Shown here piece after piece: positions 1 to 10,974 of a DNA stretch of 64,000 bases. Source of the stretch: Takakia lepidozioides (lineage: Eukaryota > Streptophyta > Takakiopsida > Takakiales > Takakiaceae). Each line of letters starts with the position of its first letter. The first letter of the stretch is position 1. The notes under the pieces were generated by a model, which did not search any database, was not told the DNA's origin, and saw only the letters and a program-made list of their open reading frames with translations. The stretch spans positions 18,786,001 to 18,850,000 of the forward strand of contig CM060731.1 of assembly GCA_030704615.1 (NCBI GenBank). The letters run 5' to 3'. A program made the position numbers and the translations under genes.

Positions 1-982
1 GTTTTCTGTTAAGGTCTTACATGATCTCATAGGTGAAAAGCACAAAAAGTTATTATATTTACCCATTTTCCTGCGCCATGAAGAGTGCTTCTACCTTAGG
101 TTATGGTTACGGAGATGGAAGTGCGTGCCTTGAATGTTGCAAAATATAGTAGGGCATCAGGAGTGTGGGAAGGCGCTGCGAGAGCAGGAAAAGGAGGAAA
201 TAACTCTATCATGACATCACCCTTGTACCTTGCTGGATCTTAGCTATCAATGCATAGTGTTCAAACTCGGTCCACCAAACAAGGATGGGCTACTATGGGG
301 AAGTGTGACCGCTTGCCTTGCAGCGTAGACGCAGTTCCCGACACGTGTCTTGCCAACGGAGGCAAATGTCATGTGTGGCCGGGCTATGAGGGCCATGGTC
401 CCTCTTCATAAAAAAATAAAAAATAAAAAATGGTATAGTGCTGGCAAAAGAAGGTTGCAATCGTTTGCTTCGTTGTTGCAATTCCAACAATTTTACATTC
501 TTTTCCTAACGTGAGCATATATATATTTATATTTAAATATCCTTAAAAATATGTGGAATATACAGCATCAACATATGACCAAGTGGTTAGTAGGGGAAGC
601 CGCCTTGGAAATTGTTGGGTTAGGCAATTGCGTTGCTCCTCCGGCCTTTTGAAGGTGCCCCCACCTTTCAAATGGAAGACAATAGTTCTTCGGGATGAAA
701 TGACACCATAAGTTACGCTTGCTTGCTTCGGCAAGAGTATTCCTTCCTTTTGTGAAATATCTTTTTGCTTTGGGCTTTAGAAGGTGTCAAATGTCCTAGC
801 CTTGGGGATGAAGTGACGCCAGCAGTTACACTTGCTTTGGCAAGAGTATTTCCTCCTTTTGTGGAAAATCTATTTTTGCCATACATAGCAACGACTACGC
901 GAGCATGTCGTAACTTACCTCCTTCACAACGAAATGAAAGAGAAAGAGCCAGACATGACTTTGGCCCCCCCCCCCGGGAACT

Positions 983-1032
983 TAGAGCCACTTCACGCGG
1001 TTACTGCCCCTTCCGGGGGTGGACCCTATAGT
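983..1032 (+). repeat. Short dispersed GC-rich repeat, copy 1
   Basis: The segment containing GCCACTTCAC, then GTTACTGCCCC and GGGGGTGGACCC recurs, inverted, at 63183-63236 with about 80 percent identity by eye. It can form a small hairpin (GCCCC...GGGGGT). It may be the core of a SINE or MITE; with only two copies in view the class cannot be set. Confidence 0.45.
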
Positions 1033-1346
1033 TAGATGAAGTGACCTCTACGCACACCTCTGTCTCTGCCCTGCATTGCATTTTCTTCCGACCTTGTAAC
1101 ACCCCAAATTGTGAGCTGCACCTTGAGAGGAAGGGCGAATTCCATTATGCTCAAAACACGTCAATGAAATGACACTATAATTTACACTTCTTTTGAGAAG
1201 AATCATTCTTGGTGAACTTGGTTATACGTATCGGCGAATGAAAATTCTTTGGATAACTTTTCACATAATGAAAAAATCAGGACCTAATTAGTAGAAAATG
1301 TTTTGAAATATAGTGTACCCTTATTGGGCCTGCCACGGGTTCGAAC

Positions 1347-1604
1347 CAGTGTTGGGCGGTTATTTGATTTCTTTCATAATCTCCGGTTCGGGTTTTTACA
1401 AAATATTAGGATCACATAACCTCTGGTTCCGGTTTTTTCATATATTTTTGATGGAAAGAACCACCGGTTCCAGTTAACTGTAAGAACCTCAAAGAACCTG
1501 CGGTTTTCATCAAATAAGGTTATGAGCCTTTGCCGGTTCTTTGTGTTTTTTGAGAACCACGGTTGTATATCCACATAACCTTCTTGATAACCTCCAGGGG
1601 TTTG
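1347..1604. mobile_element. Possible hAT-like MITE remnant
   Basis: The block starts with CAGTGTTGGGCGGTTAT and its opposite end, read on the other strand, is CAAACCCCTGGAGGTTAT. In between, AACC/GGTT and GAACC/GGTTC motifs recur many times in both orientations, like subterminal repeats of hAT elements. The termini match only partly and I see no clean target duplication, so the call is weak. Confidence 0.3.
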
Positions 1605-1649
1605 TAGCCGAGGACAGGAAGGCGTGAGTTGAAAGCGGGATAATATCTG

Positions 1650-1700
1650 CCTACCTACCCTCCTACCTTTCTGCCTATCTACGTACCTACCTACCTAGGC
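1650..1700. repeat. CTAC-type microsatellite
   Basis: Imperfect run of CTAC/CTGC/CTAT tetranucleotides about 150 bases upstream of the HIR start codon. Confidence 0.7.
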
Positions 1701-1844
1701 ATCAAGTGCGTTGGTCGGCAAGACACGTAGAGGAGTGTAGGCGCTCTGTGAACGTACGCACAGCGCAGCGCAGGAGCCTTGCGTGAATGTAAGGGAGTGT
1801 TTGTTGACGATCTAATTGCTGGTTGAAGGAAATTGCAGCGAGCC

Positions 1845-4733
1845 ATGGCGACTTGCTTCACCTGTATAGAGCAATCCAACGTGGGCATAGTGGAGAAATG
1901 GGGCCGCTTTTCTCATGTGGCGCAGCCTGGCTTGCATTGCTTGAATCCCTTTTTGGGAGAGTGGTTGGCTGGCAAGCTGTCGTTGCGCGTCCGGTATGTG
2001 GATGTGCGCTGTGAAACTAAGACCAAGGTAATCCTCAGATGTGCCTCGTTTTGTGAATGGTGACCTCACTCTTGCTGCAGTGATTGTAGAGTGTGTTTGT
2101 CGGTGTCAACTTTGCACTTGGTTCCAGGTAAAAGGATGTTGGATGAGTTAAGTTTTTTCAGTGGCTTCGGAGGATAAAACTTCAAGTTGCGCCAGATTGT
2201 GCACAGCTTGTATCGAATTTTCACCTAATCTTCGACCATGGTTGATCCAATTCGAATACATCTCAAAGACCTCTCCTCCCTTGGCAGTGTCTTAGCAATC
2301 GTAAGGGCGTTGTAAATCTCGCATCGGAATAACAGATTAGATGGTATGGACACGCGAAGAATTCGAGTGAGTGAGTTAGTGAGTGTTCGTTGCTGGATCG
2401 TGCATATAAACTTATAGCTGGAGAGTCTGAGAAGTACAGTTTTTTCCTGTAAACTATCTGCTAGGGTTTCACTTACATGTTTGATGGTTGAAGATCTGAT
2501 GCTTCTCTGATATATATGCATTCGTATTGCACCCCAATTCATTACATCAAAGTACGTGGTTCATAGAATCTTCTGTTACCATCACCAATTCTTTCTGCAC
2601 AGCCCTTGAGCATAGGCAGGTTCTGGGGATGCTGATCAGAACTTGATTTCACGAAGTCTTATTGAACCTCACCATCAGATATGATCGAATGTTTAGGTCT
2701 TCCTACTTCCAGGGATCTTTTGCACACAAGTATAGAGTCCACATAGAATCCACTGTGCTCTGTGATTTTCTGTTGCTAGTCCATTTGAGTTAATGCCTAC
2801 TCAAGCTATACTGGAATGGAAAAGTGAATATTTAGTGCATATGTATAGCTAATTGGATCCTGTCTTCATCTTCTGCATTTCAAGAAAGTTTGACCTTGGT
2901 GCTAGTGATCTCAAAAGAAATAATCCGGGGTGATCACTGGGCAGGACAATGTCTTTGTGACGGTGGTGTGCTCAATCCAGTACCGTGTGGTGCGTCAGAA
3001 TGCTGATGATGCATTCTATGAGCTTCAGAACCCAAAGGAGCAGATTCAGTCTTATGTCTTTGATGGTAATTAAACTTCATGTCATCTTTTCATGTTGTTG
3101 AATTCCATTTCTAGCAGTGTTTGGTAGTACCAGAAGTTTTTGTTTGTGTCAGCTACCTGTCCCTCTATGCAGACTAGTAAGTGTAGGTTGGACTGCACTA
3201 ATTGGAAATAATGGGATTTTGGGACATTCATGTGAAATTAAATCTGTGTGGATGTGCAGTGGTGCGGGCATGTGTCCCTAGAATGATATTGGATGAAGTG
3301 TTTGAGCAGAAGAATGATGTTGCCCGAGCAGTTTCCAATGAACTTGAGAAGGTGACCTCCTCTCCTTGGAATATTCTAGGGGGCACGTTATGAACTAGGT
3401 AGAAGGTGAGACGAGCCCTGCTACTGTGCATAGCAGGGCGACCAAAATATGCCGAGCAGCAGCAGGGCTCTTCAAACCTGCTGCTGGACATAGTTGTCAG
3501 GGAGACCTGGCGAGCCATTAGATCTGACCTACTTACTACAGGTGGGATCTCAGCCGTTAAGAAGAAGGCGGGTGAATATGAGTAGGTAGGTAGTAAACAA
3601 CAAGAAGGCAGGTGCATATCAAGAATAACAGGTCTGCTCGTCCAATGACAGTGCCACATCGGCGAGCAACGTCGATTATGTGGGTTGGTCCAAACTTTGA
3701 TGTGCTTTTTGTCTCTTGCACAATGTGTCGCTGGGGATCGTTATTTGGACAATTGTAGTACTCTCAATAAGCACCAAAACTGTAACAGGCCTAATGTGCA
3801 ACCCACCTGGTCACTGCAGTCAGGTTTCTGGGTTAGTAAAAAGTACCAGATCTTTGAGTTGGATCCCCTGTCTCTCTTTGCAAATGTGGTTTGCACGAAT
3901 ATTATGCCGACACACCCTTGACCCAGCCATTCTGGTGGCCTCATCTTTGCGATGTACTTAAGTTGTGGTATGGGACCCATCTCAATCTTGCACAGCTCTA
4001 GCTTGTTAACCCATTTTTTTTTACATAAGGCTGTTTGTTTTGTTGGTCAGGTGATGGGGGCATATGGATTCAGCATCGAGCAAACTCTTATAGTCGATGT
4101 GGAGCCTGACAGCATGGTGCGCCGGGCTATGAATGAAATCAACGCTGGTGAGTTCCTGGTCCCTCTTTTCCTTTCTACATGTCATGGATACAAAACAGCA
4201 GCCTGGATGTATTTACTACACATGTGCTTTCTTTCTCTCACAGACCATTCCTTTCTTCTTTGCATACCAAGTGCAGGGTACTTGGCCCACCGCCATGCAG
4301 GGAAACAGAGATGGTTTTCATCCTTCAGCCACAATGTCTGACAATTGAGCTGTGGTCTTATTACTGTCCAGCTCAACGTATGCGGATAGCAGCAGTCGAC
4401 AAAGCCGAGGCTGAGAAGATCTTGCAGGTCAAGAGAGCAGAGGGAGAGGCCGAAGCGAAATATCTCTCAGGAGTAGGCATTGCTAGGCAGCGCCAGGCAA
4501 TCACAGATGGGCTTCGGGAGAGCGTGTTAGCTTTTTCTGACAATGTACCTGGGACATCAGCTAAAGACGTGATGGATATGGTCATGGTGACCCAGTACTT
4601 CGACACCATGAAGGAGATTGGAAACAACTCCAAGAGTAGCACTGTTTTCATCCCGCATGGCCCTGGCCATGTGGGGGACATTGCGAATCAAATTCGGAAT
4701 GGACTTTTGCAAGGCAATGCAGGGACTTCTTAG
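1845..4733 (+). CDS. HIR: Hypersensitive-induced reaction (HIR) protein, SPFH/band-7 family
   Basis: Five exons join in phase: 1845-2027, 2945-3065, 3260-3351, 4051-4147 and 4372-4733, all with GT-AG introns, giving 284 residues, the usual HIR length. HIR proteins are plant SPFH (stomatin/prohibitin/flotillin) proteins that oligomerise in plasma-membrane microdomains and support immune receptor signalling. Seen here: the N-terminal [10 protein letters not shown] segment, [14 protein letters not shown], an SPFH core ending near [14 protein letters not shown], and an alanine/glutamate-rich helix ([20 protein letters not shown]) typical of the C-terminal coiled coil. The start ATG at 1845 is chosen because residues align from there. 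Odd: most HIRs begin Met-Gly for N-myristoylation; this one begins MATCFTC, so Gly2 is absent, though Cys4 and Cys7 could be acylated. Intron 3 (3352-4050) is long and repeat-rich. Confidence 0.95.
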
Positions 4734-6122
4734 CTTTCAATAGCAGAGAATGCAGGATTAAGGTTGTCCTATTCTGGTCATGATATAGGGTCAAGTTTAC
4801 GTTATCCGTTTCTAGACAGGTAATTTCTTTGGGCACTCCTTCACCCAGCTACAAAAAGTTCAGCAAATCAGCAAACACTTGATGAGCTGGGCAGGGCTGT
4901 ACAATCTACTTTGTTATATGAGATCACACCTAGGACTAGGTAATTTGTTTTTGAAGCTCTTGTGTTTACATGCACTCCACTGTTGCTACAATAAAGACTG
5001 AAATGTTGAAGGCAAAGTTGATGTCCTATCAACACCAACACGTCACAGTTTGAAAAGAATCCAACGCATGTGACATTGGAGCGCGGTTGCAAATGTGTGA
5101 AAACTTGTAACATACCATCTAGTGTCTGTGTGATGCATGAGGAGGTTTTGAATGTGCTGGACTTCGTGGTTGTGCTGAACTGAATCCACACGGCTGAGAG
5201 GTCCCTCAAACTTCCTCACCTTGAATCCCATGACCTAGACCTCCAACCTCTACTCACTATTTTCCTAACTGTTCAGTTATCTCCCTCCCCCAGAGGCAGG
5301 TAGCAGGGCTTTGGAATGTTTGTGAGGAATCCCATAGTAATGTGACAAGGATCCAAGTTGAGCTAGGGTTTGCTACATGGGTCACACAAGCAGACAAGCA
5401 ACTTGCCTGCACCATGCTTTGTGGTTTGAATGTTGAGCGGGAAGGCCGGTTGACCAACCACAGTTATGAGTGTATCCAAAGATAGTATGTGGAGGACGTG
5501 TGGAAGACATGAAGAGAGAGAGAGAGAAGAGAGAGATGGAGAGGAGAGGAGAGGAGAGAGATGGAGATTATTACCTGGGCATAAGAATGGTGGAGCGGTT
5601 GGTGAGACAAAGAGCTCCGCATTGGGCAGAGCTTGATGAGCGGGATGGTGAGAATGAGTGGGGAGGTGGCGCGAGGTTACTCTCTTCGTGCATGTTGTGC
5701 AAATTTGTTGAGGGGGTCGCCATCGCCATTTGGGGGAGAGAATCCAAGAACGGTGCGAAGGGGATTGCATGCAAACGGGAGCTGTTTGTTTAATTGTCGT
5801 GGTCGTGGTCTTCTGGTCGATTGGGAAGCACGAGCTTCAAGTGAAGGCGGTTGCTGGTGACAGAAGGATGTTTGACAGGGCCTTGTTGGAAAGAATGACA
5901 ACTGATGTCGAGGTAACGAGATTTTAGACTGCAGGAGCGTGAGGAAGGATCAACCGCAAGATGATATCATGTTCGAGATGCTTGTCATTCATGGAACTTT
6001 GAAGTGGTCTGCTTGAACTGCCTTGTGCAAGAGAATCAGGGATAAGAGAGCTCAGGGAAGGGACTTGTGGGTTGCAAGAAAGCCGCATGCTCTCAATGTT
6101 GGAGGGGAATCCCTGTACGTGA
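4734..6122. other. Intergenic region with GA-rich tract
   Basis: 3' UTR and spacer of the HIR gene, then a GA-rich tract (~5515-5575, GAGAGA and GGAGA repeats) of a kind common in plant promoters and 5' UTRs. It is probably the promoter/leader of the gene at 6123. No coding sequence is supported. Confidence 0.4.
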
Positions 6123-7424
6123 ATGTGGGGGGGCATGAAGTATACTAGATCGGAGACGGGATGGCGGTGGATCTCCAGAGAGATGAGGAAGGTTGTCAGG
6201 AGGCTATGGCGGACTGGCAAGCATGCTTATGTCTGGATGGTTGTGCTTTCATTACTCCCATTCCTGTTTCCGGTGCTGGTGGTCTTGCTGTGTGTGGGCA
6301 TTATGTTCATAGTTCCTCTTTGCTGCGGAATTGGGGCGTACGTTCTTTTTAGTGACGGTGTGTTGGCGTGGCACATCAACTTTCGACACACGAGTAGTGG
6401 CAAGCTCTCTCCCTCTCTGCCTCAAGATCCTAATCCATCTTGTGAATCACCGGAACTAAAATTTTCTGAGGAGAAGTTTGTTGTCCATAAAGGAGGAAGT
6501 GACGAAGGCAGGGGTCAGAAAGCCTATGAAGATGAAAGAGGGACGGTAATAAATCCGAAATCACTTCCCGACGATGTTCCTCCCATTGCAGAGAAGGTAT
6601 TCAGCTACAGAGCTGTCGCTGACCCCGATGGACGTTCTGAGAGGGACATTGCAGATAAGGCACTGAGCCTAGCTGATGCCGATGAATGTTCTTATGACAG
6701 CAACGAGGAAATTGGGGAGTTCTCAATCCCCCATGCAGTTTATCATGGCGGTAAAGAACAAAATAAGGAGTTGCTCGAGTCGAAAGCAGTTCCCGACGGA
6801 CTCCCTCGAAAGGCAGAGTTATGGACTTCCTCAGCATCATTAGACAGGGCGCATCTTGAGGAACAAAGCCCTGTACGATCATATGAGATGGCCAGTCCGT
6901 CTTCCAAGTATCTATCACCCCCTTACCAAAGGTTCAGACACTTCGAGATCGGAGGTAGAGGATTCCCTGCCAAAAACAGAATATTTAGTGCTTCACCTAC
7001 GACAGACTACCCTGCTGGTTCAGATTGTATGACACCGCAATCTAAAGGCTCAGATGCTCATGAGTATCATGATTCAGCAGCTTCGGTGTCATCTGATGAG
7101 AGCAAAGATCTGTACATGGGTGAGTTCGAGGAGTTGCTGCACTTTTGGCGTGAGAAAGAAAGGTCCGTGAGTCCATCACCAACGGCCTCACGGTCAGGAA
7201 GTCCGGCTGTACCAGCAGAGGTTGCTGCTCAATTGAGAAAAGAGCTCAATGAGATGAAGCTGATAATAGGGAAGCAATTCTCACCTCATTCCTCAATTTG
7301 GCAGGATGTGCAGGTGCTAAGTGAGAATGTAGGCATGCGCTTACCTTACATGGGAGATGTCTCAGACTTGACAAAAGCAAGGCAGGGACTAGAACTCCTC
7401 AAGGTTGTGGTCGGTATCAGGTGA
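6123..7424 (+). CDS. Plant-specific protein with N-terminal membrane anchor, function unknown
   Basis: Single open frame of 433 codons. Seen: a basic N-terminus with many Arg/Lys (residues 1-35), a long hydrophobic stretch at about 37-76 (WMVVLSLLPFLFPVLVVLLC then more) that could be one or two membrane helices, a long acidic/serine-rich linker (about 90-375), and a C-terminal block with KELNEMKLIIGKQF and a final LLKVVVGIR. A hydrophobic N-terminal anchor followed by a disordered linker and a closing LK-IIG / L-VG motif recalls an uncharacterised land-plant membrane protein group; this is from memory and not proven. ATG at 6135 in the same frame is an alternative start. The lack of introns is unlike its neighbours. 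I do not assign a function. Confidence 0.7.
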   Translation: MWGGMKYTRSETGWRWISREMRKVVRRLWRTGKHAYVWMVVLSLLPFLFPVLVVLLCVGIMFIVPLCCGIGAYVLFSDGVLAWHINFRHTSSGKLSPSLPQDPNPSCESPELKFSEEKFVVHKGGSDEGRGQKAYEDERGTVINPKSLPDDVPPIAEKVFSYRAVADPDGRSERDIADKALSLADADECSYDSNEEIGEFSIPHAVYHGGKEQNKELLESKAVPDGLPRKAELWTSSASLDRAHLEEQSPVRSYEMASPSSKYLSPPYQRFRHFEIGGRGFPAKNRIFSASPTTDYPAGSDCMTPQSKGSDAHEYHDSAASVSSDESKDLYMGEFEELLHFWREKERSVSPSPTASRSGSPAVPAEVAAQLRKELNEMKLIIGKQFSPHSSIWQDVQVLSENVGMRLPYMGDVSDLTKARQGLELLKVVVGIR

Positions 7425-9323
7425 GAGAAAGAGGAGGAGGAAGTTCAACTTCTGAGTGTCACCAGAGATGTCCCAAAGCTTCCATTCAAAAAGCCAACTT
7501 AGAGGAGATGTGCCAAGGTGAGGATTTTAGCATGTACATAAGCCAATGGTAAGGAAAAGGCTAACTTAAGTTAGGCTAAATCTCCCTAGGAAGTACAAAC
7601 AAGAACATACGCAAATGATCTGAATCAGGCTTTTTGCATCTTTTTGAAATCTGCCTCATTTGAAACTGCCCATAAGAAAATACTTGGATGTCTTTGTTCC
7701 TACTCTTTTCCAGTAAGGTGACAATCAATGATATTCTGCAGAGTTAGACTACAGAGTGGGATCATTCTTTGCACACAGCAAATTCAAAAGTGCAGAGACA
7801 GCAACAGACTGAACCTGTTACCCATAACCTTCAAGAGCAGCAGCCATAAAAAATTGGCTACTTGGTGATTACCAGCAGCTATCCTAGGGTGAGATTTTCC
7901 TCTATTGAATCCAAGCAGATGGTGGCAAACCGGGGTGATATTAGGTCTTCTCCTTGCTTAGATGGGGTTTTCACAATATGTGAGCTATACTTGAGCTATG
8001 AGCATTCGGGTGTGCATATGCTTTCAAGTTTTACAGCTTTGGATAACAGTCCAAACCTCTGGAACTACCTGTAGTAGTAAAGATAGCTGTGGTTTCTTGA
8101 AGGATAACCTCACAGAGACAGTTGGTGTCACCTTTAAGAGTGTTTGATATGTGTGGGTGCCTCTCTCTCCTCCATACAGAATCCCACAATTTCAACCCCA
8201 CTGCACTTTGTTGGTTTTTCTCAAGTGATGAGAATAGTCCAAATCATCCCTTCCTCTCTCATTCAACCAAACACATGCATGCCTCAGCTCCTCCTTGAGG
8301 ACTTAGCATCTTGCTCGCTTCCCAATCTCTTTTTATCTCTTGCTCTCTCTGTTCTGTACCAACAAAGTGCACTCACCCTTGGTAACTTGACTTTCAGCTG
8401 TGGCATTGTCCCAATTGCAATCGGCCTTTCAAGCTCTGCTTTTAAATTTCATCACTTTGTGTCTGAAGTATCTCTTAGGATGCATAGTTCAAGCTCCCCA
8501 CGCTTCAACCTGTGGTTGAGTCCACAGTGAGAGGGCATGATTGTAAGGGGTCCATTGAAGAGTAGGACTTCTGGGGTCATCATGCAGTACTTTTCCTGGG
8601 CAGCGTGACTGGAAACGGCCCAGAGTAGCCATGTGATGGCGTATGTGTCCTCAAACAACAGAAATGGTCTCTGAAGGCTTCATAGCCAGCAGGGCATCCT
8701 GCCCCAAAGTGCAGTATTTTTCCAATATTTGCAAGTCACATGTCTCCCGGTTCTGCCACTCTGACCCAAGCCTGGCACTTTCACCCACCTTAAGGCTTTT
8801 CACTTGGGATGCCGAGGAAGAAGCCAATCTCACAGAATTTACTTTGAATTCACATCTCAGCATTTCAACGCAGGCGTAACATACCTTGCTCATTTGTCCT
8901 TCAGTATGTGCTGGTCCAAACTCAAGCTGCTTTCTTTGCATACCATTGGGCCTTTCCTCAGAGACTCCAACCCTAAGTAGGGCAGAGAGGGAGAGAAGCA
9001 TGAAGAGAAGAGGAGGTCCATTAGGTTGTGGGGGAGGGGCCAAGAAGGTACCCCACAGCCATTGATCCATATATGTATATCTCTCCGATCACAAGCAAAC
9101 ACAAACCATCTCATTCAATAACAGCGTCTCACAGTAATGTGTCCACATTCAAGCCCCTCGTTCTACATAGAAAAGATAAGAAGAACTGGGAGCTCAATGT
9201 GTGTTTCTAATCATTGGAGATATCAATAGAAGCCCAGGTCCGGCATTAACAGCTCACACTAAAGACCTAGATCGGAGAAGTAGAGGGAGAGATGATACTG
9301 AGCAACTCCCTGGGAACTAATTT
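7425..9323. other. Gene-free intergenic region
   Basis: Contains 3' UTR of the upstream gene and unremarkable sequence. A 139-codon open frame on the minus strand (8651-9070) has no recognisable domain or splice context and is not called. Confidence 0.4.
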
Positions 9324-10974
9324 TTACTTGGAGTAGGTGCGTGCGATCTCCAGGAGATGTTTGTGAAGTTTTTCTGGTGCTGAGAAGAAAGGGCTGTGGT
9401 CGGAGTTTATGACACGAATCTCTCCGGGTAGATTGTTGGGATCGGACAAGAATGCCTCAACCTGTGCTTCAGCAGGAAGAACTCTGTCTTCTAATGTCTT
9501 GATGTACACTGATGGAACCGTTCCGTGCTTCTGAGCTGTATATGAAATAGCAGCTCGGTCTAGTGCGAGAAGAGGAATGGCCTTGATCAACAGCGATGCC
9601 AAGATAACATCCTGTATGTACAAAAGTTTATCGTTAGGTTCACAGAGGTGCGATCACGATCAAAACAACAGCCAAAATTACTTTCTGTTCTATCATCTAT
9701 GGATATATGAAGCTTGGGTCTCGTCAATCGGGCCGAGAGGGATCATCAAATGCTGCAAATGTTCAAATAGTACATCCGGTAGAGGATTAAATGCGGGAAT
9801 ATTAGGGTACCTCTGGTGGACACAGGTGATAGAACACTTCCGCTTGCACCTCGTCGGTCACAAACAATGATGTTGGCTCATGATCATCTCCATTGCCATA
9901 TATGTACTCGATATGGTCGCCCACCTCAGGATCTAGTTCAAAGAGCTGCAGCCCACTGACTTTTTGGTTAGGTGCACACAATGAAAGCCGACCGAGTGTA
10001 CGCCCTACCGTACCTGTACATATAATCCTTACACTTCTGAGGCCTACCCTTCGCCAACTTCAAGAATGTGGACTGGCTCATTATTCCACAGTCCTGGTCT
10101 AAGTCCAGGACCTTACCATTTCTTTTATACACAATTCACGCATGCTAGATCTTGCGGCCTGCAGAGAGTATCGGAGAGTGGTACGAGGAGTGGAAATACA
10201 ACCCAAAACGTCGACATACCTCTAGATCCAGTTGGAACCCACTAGGCAACATCATAGCCGCCAGGAAGACGGCAGCCGTTATCTTTCCAGCGAAATGCTC
10301 CATGGCATGTGTCACACTTAGGCCTCCCAAATCGTGGCCCACCAGCACCACCTGAATCCATACACTCACATTGATAAACTCCCTAAGAAACCGTCTGCCC
10401 TGTGCGGCCAGAACATCCTACAATGGTGGGAAGATATGATGTATTTTATCTCACTTATTAAATTACTAACCACCGTCACAGTTCATGTAGATCCCTTGTT
10501 CCAAGTTATACATGTGGTGGAGTAGAGTGCTTGATATGACTAATTCTTATGTACAAACCAGGATGTTTAGTCCAGCCCTGCACATGGCATTGTACTTGAA
10601 TCTTCAAGGACTCCACTTGTCTTCGTGGGTACATGCAAGGTGCATATGCAGGTTCCCTGATTTTGCAGGAAGGGATTATCGTGACATTCTTTGAGTTCAA
10701 AGACATTCTGCGATTCGGTACATTCATATATTCGTACATGGTCAGTTCTCACCTTCTCACTGTCGGGGAGAGAGGTTAGTAGGTCAACAAGTGGTTGATT
10801 GTACTCAGAAAAGGAAGTGACGAAGTTGGGGTCAGCACAATGTCTGCCGCAGCTAGCCAAGTCCACAGCCGTTGCCTTGTGCCCCGCACGCCGCAGTAGT
10901 TCTACTGTTTTGTACCAACACCATGCCCCATGACCCCCTCCATGAACCAGCACAAAATGGTGTGATTTCCCCAT
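9324..10974 (-). CDS. MES: Methylesterase-like alpha/beta hydrolase (MES11-15-like) with Asp nucleophile position
   Basis: Four exons join in phase on the minus strand: 10974-10753, 10351-10220, 9945-9811 and 9611-9324, giving 258 residues, the usual MES size (~260). MES proteins are serine hydrolases that demethylate methyl salicylate, methyl-IAA or methyl jasmonate. Seen: FVLVHGGGHGAWCWYK oxyanion-side motif; nucleophile elbow GHDLGG (residues 79-84), where the usual Ser of GHSxGG is Asp81; likely acid Asp205; and SDHSPFF with His235. Asp at the elbow, plus the DHxPFFS ending, recalls the plant MES11-15 clade, so it may be ancestral there; its activity is uncertain. Upstream in-frame ATGs at 11052 and 11067 would add 26-31 residues, possibly part of a transit peptide; homology favours 10974. 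Confidence 0.9.

Larger units (their letters stand above)
1..1844. other. Upstream intergenic region, no gene seen
   Basis: No convincing coding sequence. It holds a C homopolymer (~964-975), one copy of a short dispersed repeat (983-1032), an AACC/GGTT-rich block (1347-1604) that looks like a small degenerate transposon, and a CTAC-type microsatellite (~1650-1700). The last 150 bases before 1845 are presumably promoter and 5' UTR of the HIR gene. Confidence 0.5.

Noticed and set aside
1331-1350. GGTTCGAACC as a tRNA B box
   Set aside because: It is a perfect palindrome without an A box at the right distance; no cloverleaf can be formed.
8651-9070. 139-codon minus-strand open frame
   Set aside because: No domain, no splice continuation, and composition like its surroundings; likely chance.
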